Assembly (NCBI RefSeq): GCF_014698835.1
Contig: NZ_JACJTU010000021.1
Coordinates: forward strand, 62,001-126,000
DNA length: 64,000 nucleotides
DNA from: Nostoc paludosum FACHB-159
Lineage (GTDB): Bacteria; Cyanobacteriota; Cyanobacteriia; Cyanobacteriales; Nostocaceae
Direction: 5' to 3'
A program made the translations under genes and the position numbers. This document shows, one piece after another, positions 16,340 through 24,792 of the stretch (the first letter of the stretch is position 1; each line of letters opens with the position of its first letter). The notes under the pieces are model-generated. The model was not told the origin of the DNA and made no database searches. It was given only the letters and a program-made list of their open reading frames with translations.

Positions 16340-17473
16340 ATGAGTGGGCGAAAAACATTCAACGTGAGTGAGGGTATTTCTAGTACATCAGAACCAGGAT
16401 TATTGGACCCAATTGCCGCAGTTGTATCTATGACTGGAAGAGCATTACAAGCTTACCAAGAACGCAAGCGTCAAGAACGAGAAGCTGCTCTCCAACGAGA
16501 GCAACAAATTCAGCAAAAAATTGCTCAAATTAGAGCTAGCATTCGCTCTAGTTCTGCCAATAGCAAAATAGTTGTTCAACAACCGCAGAGTACTAAATCA
16601 ACATCATCTCACAACGCAACTATCAAGTCTGCTCAAACATCAACATCTGATGTCATCAATCAAGCTTTGTCACAGGATGCACAAAGGCGAGTGCAAAATT
16701 TACAAACTAAGTTACCTAGCATTCAGGCAGAGTATCAAGTTCTGATTGATGAACAATTACTCGATGCTTCCAGCGTCCAACAAGCTCTCCAGCAGACGGA
16801 AAAAGCATTACAGACTCAAAACTTGGCAGATGCAGAGAAATACTTGCAGGCGTTGGACGATGCCCGCATTCAAGTAATTCAGCAACTTCAAGCAGAGTCG
16901 AAAGCACAAATTGATTTCGTACAAGCAAGGCTGAATAACTTACAGCCACGTCTTCCCCATCGCATCGCTCAACAACTACAAGCGAAAATTAACTATACAG
17001 GTAATAACTGGCAGCATATTTCCAATACAGATATAGAAACATTACATCAAGAAATTAGCGCCTTAGAGTCTCAAACTGAGCAAATTCAAGCTGCGGCCGA
17101 AAATTTAGTCGCATCTTGGCAGCAATTCCACTACAATGCCCGTATTTCCGAAATTAGCGATGGTGATGTCGTAATTGAAATAGAAACTCATGAGGGAGCA
17201 AATACCCTAATGCGAGTGGAGTTTGAAGGGCAAAAAATTGATTTAGCAGGGCCACAAGATCAACAAGGTGATTTGTCCTGTGCCAGTCGTACTGTTAATG
17301 TCATACAGCTATTTCAAGAGCAAGGTTATCAGTTGGAATGGACTCAATGGAATGGTGAACCGGTAAATCAAGAATGGCGGAATTTGGATACTGGGGCTAC
17401 GCCAACCCAAACAGCCACAGACTCTTATTTGTCGGATACACCCCAACGTCGTCTGGAAAGTCAGGGATATTAA
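16340..17473 (+). CDS. Coiled-coil protein with C-terminal globular domain; first gene of 7-gene cluster
   Basis: 377 aa, start ATG preceded by TAGGAG. Residues about 20-75 and 105-255 are Gln/Glu/Lys-rich helices with heptad character (ALQAYQERKRQEREAALQREQQI; DAEKYLQALDDARIQVIQQLQAE), separated by a Ser/Thr-rich linker. Residues about 258-340 form a beta-rich domain (ARISEISDGDVVIEIETHEGANTLMRVEFEGQKIDL; CASRTVNVIQLFQEQGYQLEWTQWNGEPV). No family recognised. It ends 3 bp before the radical SAM gene, so co-translation is likely and a role as its scaffold or substrate is plausible. This is inference from position only. Confidence 0.8.
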   Translation: MSGRKTFNVSEGISSTSEPGLLDPIAAVVSMTGRALQAYQERKRQEREAALQREQQIQQKIAQIRASIRSSSANSKIVVQQPQSTKSTSSHNATIKSAQTSTSDVINQALSQDAQRRVQNLQTKLPSIQAEYQVLIDEQLLDASSVQQALQQTEKALQTQNLADAEKYLQALDDARIQVIQQLQAESKAQIDFVQARLNNLQPRLPHRIAQQLQAKINYTGNNWQHISNTDIETLHQEISALESQTEQIQAAAENLVASWQQFHYNARISEISDGDVVIEIETHEGANTLMRVEFEGQKIDLAGPQDQQGDLSCASRTVNVIQLFQEQGYQLEWTQWNGEPVNQEWRNLDTGATPTQTATDSYLSDTPQRRLESQGY

Positions 17474-17476
17474 ATC

Positions 17477-18052
17477 GTGACTCAGCCGAGATTATTGAAT
17501 TTGGCGGGTTTGCTTCCCCGTTCTCGTGCCAACGGGCCGGGAACTCGGATGGTGATTTGGGTACAGGGTTGTCCGTTTCGCTGTCTGGGTTGTCAAAACC
17601 CAGATTTTTTAGAATTTCGAGTCAATCAGATAGTGACTGTAGACCAAATTTGGCAACAATTCCAACAACTACCAGATTTAGCAGGAATTTCCTTTTCTGG
17701 TGGTGAACCCTTTGCCCAGTCCGTGGCTTTAGCTGATTTAGCTAGCCGAGTAAAAACCGTAGGAAAAACAGTAATTTGCTGGACAGGGTATAAACTCGAA
17801 CAAATAAAATTAGATAAGATTCCTGGGAGCCAAGAATTTCTTAATCAGATTGATTTATTGATTGATGGATTATTTATACAACAACAAGCTAGCGATCGAG
17901 TGATGAGAGGTTCTGAGAATCAAAAATTACATTTTTTATCTGGGCAAATTACAGCGGTCGACTTGGTAGATATTCCCCGCCAAGAGTGGATAGTGAGTCC
18001 GGAGAGATTAACATACACGGGTTTTCCTCTAGAAAATGAGCGTTTTGATTAA
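17477..18052 (+). CDS. 4Fe-4S single-cluster (NrdG/PflA-like) radical SAM protein
   Basis: 191 aa with a GTG start 3 bp after the previous stop. The MVIWVQGCPFRCLGCQNPDF segment carries the Cx3Cx2C iron-sulfur motif of radical SAM enzymes, and GISFSGGEPFAQ is the GGE motif that binds S-adenosylmethionine. Length and layout match short activases such as NrdG, which generate a glycyl radical on a partner. No glycyl-radical enzyme is nearby, so it may modify another member of this cluster. Function within the cluster is unknown. Confidence 0.88.
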   Translation: MTQPRLLNLAGLLPRSRANGPGTRMVIWVQGCPFRCLGCQNPDFLEFRVNQIVTVDQIWQQFQQLPDLAGISFSGGEPFAQSVALADLASRVKTVGKTVICWTGYKLEQIKLDKIPGSQEFLNQIDLLIDGLFIQQQASDRVMRGSENQKLHFLSGQITAVDLVDIPRQEWIVSPERLTYTGFPLENERFD

Positions 18053-18070
18053 AGGTAGGGTGTGTAGCAA

Positions 18071-18301
18071 ATGAGTATTGTGGTAATTGGCGATCGCGCC
18101 ACTGGTAAAACTAGTATGGTGAGAGCATTATCAGAAAATGGTAAATATGTCAAAGTATCAGACGGTAAAAACCTCGCGGGTGAATTATATAACCCAGACA
18201 CTAAAGCAATAGCCAGTACAACTCAATTAGAACAAAAAGGACTAAAAAGCCGAAGAATTATTTGGATATTTAGCCAACTACTCAAATGCAAATTGGTCTG
18301 A
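18071..18301 (+). CDS. P-loop GTPase-like protein, N-terminal fragment (frameshifted)
   Basis: 76 codons beginning MSIVVIGDRATGKTSMVRAL; GDRATGKTS is a Walker A loop. The frame runs out of sense after GLKSRR. Removing one A from the AAAAA run at 18244-18248 gives GLKAEELFGYLANYSN and joins this frame to the downstream one ending at 19865, yielding one protein of about 597 aa. The fragment alone cannot be a working GTPase. Either the gene is broken, the run is misread, or ribosomes shift here. Confidence 0.75.
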   Translation: MSIVVIGDRATGKTSMVRALSENGKYVKVSDGKNLAGELYNPDTKAIASTTQLEQKGLKSRRIIWIFSQLLKCKLV

Positions 18302-18416
18302 TTTTATAGACCAAACGACTCTTAACACAACTGCTAACCCAATAAGCGACATTTATAAAGCAGAAATATATTTAATCGTAATCGCTTACGAGCAAAAGCA
18401 AAAGTGGCTAATAGAT

Positions 18417-19865
18417 TTGTTGAAATCAATCCATGTTGAAAAGAAATCATCTTTGGATTTTTTAACATCTCCGTTCAAAAATTGGCTAAATCAACCAGCA
18501 GATAACAGTGATATTTTCCGTCTGCTTGAATTTCAAAATCAGTTGTTAAAAGAAAGTTGTAAGTATAATTCCCAAGTTCAACAGCGACTTCATGAATCTC
18601 TTTACTATGGTATTACTTTTTTCTTGAGAAGTTTAATAACTCTTAATCCCAACGACCCCAACCACCAAAGAATAGCTCAACAAATTAATTACTTGCTAAC
18701 CGAACATCAAAGCATTTGGAATGAATACTTCCAACAATATGCATATCTGGTAGCAACCAAAATTTTTTATCAGCCTAACATAGATATCAGTGCTTATAAC
18801 TCAGTTAGAAAATTCTGCGAACAAATTTCAGAAATACTTGAAGAGATTAAAAATCAAAAACTTAATTCTACTAGTCGCAAAAGACTATACGGTCGATACA
18901 GACCTTTAGCTCTGATTTTTCAAAATATCAATAGAACAGATTTAGCAGAATTATTTTACCGCATCAGTGGGAGTCAAGTCCCTCAAGAACTTATTGGTAA
19001 AATCCCTCTAGACTTCCAAACAAGAATATTTCCTAAAAATCCCATTCCTACTCCAGCTCCTGGGCCAAGACCAAATATAATTCTTCTTATTATAGGTAGT
19101 TTATTATTTATCAGTGTTCCTGTAATCTACCTTGCTATCTCTAGTAAAATATTTCACTCAATCATTTATCCTCAAGTATCATGTGACCAAGCAGGAAACT
19201 GGCTCGTAGATTATCCAACATTTGAATCGTGTTACAGAAATGCAAACGAATATCAGAAAAATATAGTAATTGCCAAATTTATGCCAGACCAAACTAACAT
19301 ATCATATTCAAATCAAGAAAAACAAAAACAAAAAGCTAAAGAATTTATTGATGGGACTCCTAAAGGAGATGAAAATGAATTTAATAAGAGAATGGTCAAA
19401 TTACAAGAGTGTCAAAAAATTCAAGTTAGCGAATATGGTAATTGCTTAGATAACAATCAAAAAACTAGCAGTCAAGATAGCTCTAATATTCCGGAAACAC
19501 AAAAAGAAAATCAATGTTCACTTAACAGTATTGAGCAAGTTAAAAACTGCAATAATCGACAGTTTGAAGAAATAATAAAACAAGCGGGATTTATAAATAT
19601 TAATAATGAATATGTTCAGCCATTAAAGCAGTATTTAGAAACTCAATCACAGGATGAAGATTTTGAATATAAAAAAAACAAATCATTACAATGCTTTAAA
19701 AAATCTCCTTATGAACAAACTACTACTAATTTTCAAAAATGCTTAAAAAAATCGCAAAAAGAATCACTAACAGAATTAACAAAATCAATGATTGAAATAC
19801 ATACCAAAATTATAAATATTTTTCCACCTAAAGCAAATAAAGATAATAAAACCAAGACTAATTAA
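18417..19865 (+). CDS. C-terminal part of the frameshifted P-loop/membrane protein
   Basis: 482 codons from a TTG at 18417, but the frame is open and protein-like back to about 18246 (EELFGYLANYSN, DIYKAEIYLIVIAYEQKQKWLIDLL), so this start is not real. Contains one membrane segment, NIILLIIGSLLFISVPVIYLAIS (residues about 221-243), then a C-terminal region of about 230 residues rich in Lys, Asn and Gln with paired cysteines (SCDQAGNWLVDYPTFESCYRN; VKLQECQKIQVSEYGNCLDN). With the N-terminal part it would be a cytoplasmic P-loop NTPase domain fused to a single-pass anchor and an extracytoplasmic Cys-containing tail. No family name assigned. Confidence 0.75.
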   Translation: MLKSIHVEKKSSLDFLTSPFKNWLNQPADNSDIFRLLEFQNQLLKESCKYNSQVQQRLHESLYYGITFFLRSLITLNPNDPNHQRIAQQINYLLTEHQSIWNEYFQQYAYLVATKIFYQPNIDISAYNSVRKFCEQISEILEEIKNQKLNSTSRKRLYGRYRPLALIFQNINRTDLAELFYRISGSQVPQELIGKIPLDFQTRIFPKNPIPTPAPGPRPNIILLIIGSLLFISVPVIYLAISSKIFHSIIYPQVSCDQAGNWLVDYPTFESCYRNANEYQKNIVIAKFMPDQTNISYSNQEKQKQKAKEFIDGTPKGDENEFNKRMVKLQECQKIQVSEYGNCLDNNQKTSSQDSSNIPETQKENQCSLNSIEQVKNCNNRQFEEIIKQAGFININNEYVQPLKQYLETQSQDEDFEYKKNKSLQCFKKSPYEQTTTNFQKCLKKSQKESLTELTKSMIEIHTKIINIFPPKANKDNKTKTN

Positions 19866-19872
19866 GCATGAA

Positions 19873-20982
19873 ATGATGAATTTAACAATTAGAGCGATTT
19901 TATATGCTATCTGTGGTGTTATTTCCGCTCTTTTGGGCTGGAGTATTAGCCAGATTTTATGGCTAGATATAGGTGGGAACTTTGTCCAGTTTTTGCCCAA
20001 AAATATTAATATCCCCCCATATTTGATTTTGTTTATGGTTATCACTCCTTTTATAACTAGCGGAATGATAATTGCAGAGGTTTTTTTAAGTAACCCTACT
20101 CGTTATCAAGCTAATTGGCGAGTGATTTCGCGGACATCTTTAAAAAGAGTCTTCATCATTGGTGCATTCTTAGGTTTACAACTAACTGGTCTTAATTGGT
20201 TGCTGTTAGCAAGTAACTGGCCTGGTGTGCTGGTGCGAATTATTTCTTGGATGGAAATTGGGGCTTTTGCTGGTTTGGCTGAAAGTGTCAGTTGGAGTTG
20301 GCGGAGTATTGATGGTAAGGGTAGTCAAGTTACTCAACGCATTGTCCGCAGCACTCTATGTGGCGCAGGTGCTGGACTGTTAGCGGCTATCCTCAGTGAA
20401 GGTGTAAATCAAGCTTTAGGCCAATATCGAGATGTTTTTGGATTTTTATTGTTTGGGGCTTTGTTGGGATGGGCTTTGTGTTTTGCTGCTATTCCTAGTT
20501 ATCGGGTAGCTTTAAGGGCTGGTCATGGGTTTGAAGCCGTAAAACCAAAAACACGCCGCCCGACTACTGTGATAGGAACTCAAGCAAATTTGACTACAAC
20601 ACCTACACAAATACTTAACCCTACTTTAAATAATTCATCTTTAAAGTTTATTCCTGATGGGAATTACAGAAATATTGAGGAGGGTTTATCAATTCAATTA
20701 CCAACATACACGAAAACACCATTAATTATTGGTTCTGGGAATAATGTTGATATTTATATTCCACATTTATCACAAGAATGTGTAGCTTTAGAAGTAAATT
20801 TTGGCACTGTAGAAATTAGTTGTTTGGCTGAAGGTTTTGTACAAATTCAAAATGGTTTTTTGTCAGCCAGCAAAAAGGAAACTCTAAGACATAATCAAAT
20901 TATTACCCTTTACCATGAAGATAATCAAGACAAATTTTATCGCTTTGTTTTCTACGATCGCCTGCTTGACCCCCAAGCTTAA
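19873..20982 (+). CDS. Multi-pass membrane protein with C-terminal FHA-like domain
   Basis: 369 aa, start 7 bp after the previous stop. The N-terminal half has about six hydrophobic helices (AILYAICGVISALLGWSIS; PYLILFMVITPFITSGMII; VFIIGAFLGLQLTGLNWLLLA; a Gly/Ala-rich pair around residue 165; VFGFLLFGALLGWALCFAAIP). After a linker, residues about 255-365 read like an FHA-type beta sandwich: KTPLIIGSGNNVDIYIPHLSQECVALEVNFGTVEISCL. That matches the spacing of FHA domains (IG-x-S/N-D-I-I/P-H/V), but key phosphothreonine-binding residues are uncertain. It overlaps the next gene by 68 bp. Confidence 0.8.
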   Translation: MMNLTIRAILYAICGVISALLGWSISQILWLDIGGNFVQFLPKNINIPPYLILFMVITPFITSGMIIAEVFLSNPTRYQANWRVISRTSLKRVFIIGAFLGLQLTGLNWLLLASNWPGVLVRIISWMEIGAFAGLAESVSWSWRSIDGKGSQVTQRIVRSTLCGAGAGLLAAILSEGVNQALGQYRDVFGFLLFGALLGWALCFAAIPSYRVALRAGHGFEAVKPKTRRPTTVIGTQANLTTTPTQILNPTLNNSSLKFIPDGNYRNIEEGLSIQLPTYTKTPLIIGSGNNVDIYIPHLSQECVALEVNFGTVEISCLAEGFVQIQNGFLSASKKETLRHNQIITLYHEDNQDKFYRFVFYDRLLDPQA

Positions 20983-22282
20983 ATTAGGTATTCTGACGTT
21001 ATTATTCGGGTTACTCCCTTTACCTGCACTAGCTAATTACAAAGTTATAGTATCCCCTCGTCCTAGTGGGGAAATTATCACTTTAAAGGTTGAAGTTCTC
21101 GATGAGAATAATGTTCCCATTGAGGATTTAAAAAAGTCAGATTTTAAAATTGAAGCAGCTAAACTTAATCAAACTTTGTCAGTTATTAATAGAATGCGAT
21201 TAATCCCACCAGGCGAACAATTAAAACCTGAACCTGCTTATGTGGTGATTCTCCTTGATATGAGTGGGAGTATGCAAGAAGAAGATGCTAATAAAGTTAA
21301 AAAAATAGATGGTGCTATTAGTGCAATTAGAGAGTATATCAAGCTAGTGAGAGATAATAATTTACCTGTAAGTATTGCTTTAGTACCATTTGGCGAAGGA
21401 GGTCGTAGCAAGTGTAATTATGAGGTAAATCAGCAAATTATTGCCAAAAGTTTTTTCTTAGCTAACAATCAAGAATTGGACAAGAAAGTTACAGATTTAT
21501 CTCAGTCTCCAACTTGTTCTGCAACAAATTTATACGAACCTTTAAAAGCTGCTGTGCAGTATTTAGGAAACCCAAATCAATTTAATAAAAACGAAAATAA
21601 TAATGAATTGGATGAAAATACAGATACACCTCAGATTCCCCCTAAAGTGGCTGTAATTTTATTATCTGATGGCTATCATAATAAGAATCGAGAAACTGAG
21701 GAAACACAGTTTGCTGAAGTAGAAACGGTGCTAAAGGAAAACCCGGCGGTGAGAGTTTATGCTTTGGGCTATGGTGAATCTTTGCAACATTTACGCGATC
21801 GCGCCTACAATTGTGATATTACTAATTATCAATTAACTCAAAATAATGCAGTAGATTTAATTAGTAAATGTAGATTATCTGGAAAAAATATTGCAAATTT
21901 TATTGTCGATCAACCGCGTTTAAAACAAATAGCAGAATTAGGTGGAGGTATTAGTCAATTCCCTGATAATGCCACTGACGCTGTTAATAGTTTGGAAACT
22001 TTCTTTAAAGCTTTAAGATATTATGAATTGCAATATAAACAAGTAGGTGCAGAACCAGCAGAAGAATATCAAGCCAAAGTTAGTATTAATTCTGCTAGTA
22101 GAAAAATTGATGGCAGTTCTGAACCAGTTACTTTCAGAATACCGAACTTTTCTATTCAACTACCTTTAATTCCCGATCGCTTAATTATCCTCATGTTAAC
22201 TTTAGCAGCATTAGGAGGCACTTTATGGTGGTTTAAAGGTTGGAGCGAACAACTTAAAAAAGATGCTGAACGGTGGTTATAA
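20915..22282 (+). CDS. von Willebrand factor A (vWA) domain protein, membrane anchored
   Basis: 455 aa from ATG 20915. An alternative TTG at 20966 would give a cleaner signal peptide (TPKLKLGILTLLFGLLPLPALA). After export, residues about 45-100 are a beta domain (VIVSPRPSGEIITLKVEVLDENNVPIEDLKKSDF). The vWA domain follows, with MIDAS motif VVILLDMSGSMQEED and a downstream VILLSDGYHNKNRETEE. A C-terminal helix (LIILMLTLAALGGTLWWFKGW) anchors it, leaving a short basic tail. vWA proteins paired with AAA+ ATPases usually act as metal-dependent adaptors. Here the vWA faces outside while the ATPase is cytoplasmic, so direct contact is not obvious. Confidence 0.88.
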   Translation: MKIIKTNFIALFSTIACLTPKLKLGILTLLFGLLPLPALANYKVIVSPRPSGEIITLKVEVLDENNVPIEDLKKSDFKIEAAKLNQTLSVINRMRLIPPGEQLKPEPAYVVILLDMSGSMQEEDANKVKKIDGAISAIREYIKLVRDNNLPVSIALVPFGEGGRSKCNYEVNQQIIAKSFFLANNQELDKKVTDLSQSPTCSATNLYEPLKAAVQYLGNPNQFNKNENNNELDENTDTPQIPPKVAVILLSDGYHNKNRETEETQFAEVETVLKENPAVRVYALGYGESLQHLRDRAYNCDITNYQLTQNNAVDLISKCRLSGKNIANFIVDQPRLKQIAELGGGISQFPDNATDAVNSLETFFKALRYYELQYKQVGAEPAEEYQAKVSINSASRKIDGSSEPVTFRIPNFSIQLPLIPDRLIILMLTLAALGGTLWWFKGWSEQLKKDAERWL

Positions 22283-22354
22283 AACAGGAGTCATAATTCA
22301 GAATTCAGAATTTTGAATAGCGACTGCTATGCAAAGGTGCAAAGGAATAAAATT

Positions 22355-22858
22355 ATGTCAGAATATACTCTAGTTGTGAGAATTCCCCAAGCAGGAAATA
22401 GAGAAATTAACTATTCTATTAATCTGAGTGGATTAGATGAAAATTATCCAGATGACTATTTTCGCCACGAAAAACATCGTTTAGCCATCAGTCAAGCTAT
22501 TGAACAACAATCAGCAAGGAAGGTTAGTTCAGCTAACCTAAAATCAATTATTTCTACGTGGATTTTAGATATTAAATCTGGTTTACATCGAACTGTAGTT
22601 ACTTTAGATTTACCCCCAGATGTGTCTTCGCCTGTACAAACTATTACAACTCCAATTACTAATAATATCACCTTACCTGCCAAGCAACCGACTCGACAAC
22701 CATTAACGCCAACAACTGTAGTTCAAACTGCTAAAAATCCTACAGTTGAATCTGTTAATACTACTAACATTCCAAGTCCAAGTAGTGTAAATAATTCTGA
22801 AAAACCAAAAGAACCACCTCCAGATGTCCGCGCAGATACTAACAAGGCTGATTTTTAA
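22355..22858 (+). CDS. Small cluster protein with Pro/Thr-rich tail, hypothetical
   Basis: 167 aa from ATG 22355, preceded by AAAGGA; the longer frame from 22313 begins in a gaattcagaattc repeat. The N-terminal 85 residues look folded (MSEYTLVVRIPQAGNREINYSINLSG; ISTWILDIKSGLHRTVVTLDLPPD). The remainder is a disordered Thr/Pro/Asn tail. No family recognised. Its position between the vWA and AAA+ genes suggests an adaptor. Confidence 0.7.
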   Translation: MSEYTLVVRIPQAGNREINYSINLSGLDENYPDDYFRHEKHRLAISQAIEQQSARKVSSANLKSIISTWILDIKSGLHRTVVTLDLPPDVSSPVQTITTPITNNITLPAKQPTRQPLTPTTVVQTAKNPTVESVNTTNIPSPSSVNNSEKPKEPPPDVRADTNKADF

Positions 22859-22873
22859 TCAAGGTTAGTGAAT

Positions 22874-24508
22874 ATGCAAACTGAACTTCCGTATAATAAG
22901 TGCAAGCAAGAATTACAAGATTTGTTGCGATCGCGTTATCCGTTGATTTTTCTACGGTCATCGGAAGAAAGTCGCGCTATTCGTTGTGCAATAGAGGCTC
23001 ATCTAGCAATTCTGAATACTCAAGATATTCAAGATGGAGAGTTAGTACAGTGGAGTACTACCCAAGGCTTTCAACAAAGAATAGAAACACCAGCAACTGC
23101 TGGTCAAGCGCAATGGCAACGATTAGGCAATCCGCCCGATCGCAGTCATAATCTAATATTACAAGCATTGGAAGTCTTAGAACATCGTTTACAGGAACAA
23201 GTAGCTAAAAATCTTAACCGACAACATACTTATTTATTGCCTGATTGGTGTGTATTGCTGGGTGCTGATGACCATTTAATAACGCGAAGACTCAAAGAAT
23301 TAATTATAGCGATCGACCAAAAAAGACCTTTACCAAGAATGTCTTTAATTATTATTGGGTCAGATTGGACAATTCCCACAATTCTTCGCAACATAGTTCA
23401 TATTATAGATTTACCTTTACCTGTAGAACAAGAACTTTATGATAATGTTTTTAGCGTCGCTGTCGAAAAATATGGTTTGCCAGAAACAGACGCTTGGAGA
23501 TTAGCAGAACAAGCTCAAGGTATGCCCTTACAAGCAGCTATTCAATGTGCAAAGTTATCAACTATTCGTAATCTTTGGTCTCAACCAGAAGAAGCCGGAC
23601 AATTATTATTGCAAGCCAAAAAGCAAGAAATTAGAAAAACAGGAGTTTTAGAATATTATGCTCCTCAAGGTCAGGGTTTGAGAGATGTGGGCGGGTTAAG
23701 CAAAGTTAAAGAATGGATATATAGTCGTGAGTCTTGGTTTACACAGGATTCGCAGCCAGAATTACGTCCTCGTGCTATTTTACTGGAAGGTTTTCCTGGT
23801 TGTGGTAAAACTTTTATTGCCAGAGCGATCGCTCAAGAATGGCGTGTACCTCAAATTAATTTTGAGATTGCTCGATTACAGTCTCGTTGGGTAGGTGAAT
23901 CAGAAAGTAATACTTTTCAAGCACTCAGAGCAATTGAAGCATCTGCTCCCAACATCCTGTTTATGGATGAAATTGAAAAAGCATTTGCTGGTGTTGGTGG
24001 TGATAGTTCAGGAGTTAGTACTAGACAGTTTGGGACATTTTTATCTTGGTTAAACGATCACGAATACCCGATTTTTTTTATAGCTACTTGTAACGATCGC
24101 GAAAAATTACCCCCCGAATTATTTCGGGCTGGTCGCTTTGATGAAATTTTTATAGTTATGCCACCCAATAAAGAAGAAAGATTTCAAGTTTTGCAAAAGC
24201 GTATTAGTGCTTATAAATTACCACCAACCCCCTCAACCACATTGGAGTATCTAGTAGAGCAAACAGCAGGGTATTCAGGAGCAGAATTAGATAAATTAGT
24301 CAGAGAAGCAATCTATCTAGCTGAATACGGTCACTTACCAACTAAAACTCATTGGGAAAATGCTTTAAATCAAATTAGCCCTCAATATCGCACTCCAAAC
24401 ATGCAACAACTGTTGGGTAAATATTTGAAGTTAATACAAGGAGGCGGTGGTAAAAGTGCATCAGTATTGGAAATAGGTTTTTTGGAAAATCTTATTCTTG
24501 GATCTTGA
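22874..24508 (+). CDS. Ycf46-like AAA+ ATPase
   Basis: 544 aa from ATG 22874; a GTG at 22868 is only 4 nt from the AAGG site and less likely. The N-terminal region (ELQDLLRSRYPLIFLRSSEESRAIRCAIEAHL; LPDWCVLLGADDHLITRRLKEL) resembles the Ycf46 family conserved in cyanobacteria and plastids. The AAA+ module has Walker A GFPGCGKT (about 307-314), Walker B NILFMDEIEKAF (about 362), pore/second region of homology CNDREKLPPELFRAGRFDE with arginine finger, and the C-terminal lid GYSGAELDKLVREAI. Likely motor of the seven-gene cluster. It is a paralog-type gene rather than necessarily the orthologue of chloroplast ycf46. Confidence 0.9.
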   Translation: MQTELPYNKCKQELQDLLRSRYPLIFLRSSEESRAIRCAIEAHLAILNTQDIQDGELVQWSTTQGFQQRIETPATAGQAQWQRLGNPPDRSHNLILQALEVLEHRLQEQVAKNLNRQHTYLLPDWCVLLGADDHLITRRLKELIIAIDQKRPLPRMSLIIIGSDWTIPTILRNIVHIIDLPLPVEQELYDNVFSVAVEKYGLPETDAWRLAEQAQGMPLQAAIQCAKLSTIRNLWSQPEEAGQLLLQAKKQEIRKTGVLEYYAPQGQGLRDVGGLSKVKEWIYSRESWFTQDSQPELRPRAILLEGFPGCGKTFIARAIAQEWRVPQINFEIARLQSRWVGESESNTFQALRAIEASAPNILFMDEIEKAFAGVGGDSSGVSTRQFGTFLSWLNDHEYPIFFIATCNDREKLPPELFRAGRFDEIFIVMPPNKEERFQVLQKRISAYKLPPTPSTTLEYLVEQTAGYSGAELDKLVREAIYLAEYGHLPTKTHWENALNQISPQYRTPNMQQLLGKYLKLIQGGGGKSASVLEIGFLENLILGS

Positions 24509-24524
24509 ATTTTTGATTGAATAG

Positions 24525-24702
24525 TCAACTTAACGCGAAACGGGCGGTTAGAAACCGCGTCTACACAAACAAAACCTGCCTACGCAGGTTTCAAAAGCCT
24601 TAATTTTCTGTTAGTCCGCGTGGTGCGCCAAGCGCAGCGCAAGCGCGATAGGCGGACTTTGCCTGTGTAGCCGCGAATTCCATTCGCCCAGCCTTAAGTT
24701 GA
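24525..24702. mobile_element. 178-bp non-coding repeat element with inverted termini
   Basis: Ends GTCAACTTAA (24525-24534) and TTAAGTTGAC (24693-24702) are perfect 10-bp inverted repeats. The interior has nested palindromes: acctgcctacgcaggt, and a gtccgcgtggtgcgcc-gcgc block. A related, interrupted copy lies at 39114-39445 and shares the block gcgaaacgggcggttagaaa. No target duplication is evident. Non-autonomous, MITE-like. Confidence 0.7.
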
Positions 24703-24792
24703 CACCAATGAGCAATGGTGTGCCCCTACGACAGATGTGGTTTTTTCAAGCACTCCATATTTTGTATTTACCGTCAATGCGTAAGTCCTAAT

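Noticed and set aside
16144..16371. 75-codon plus-strand open frame
   Set aside because: Made of repeat sequence, no ribosome binding site, overlaps the well-supported start at 16340.
20957..20982. Overlap of 68 bp between the FHA-like and vWA genes as evidence of a misassembled junction
   Set aside because: Both frames are sensible up to their ends; the overlap can also be shortened to about 17 bp if the TTG at 20966 is the start.
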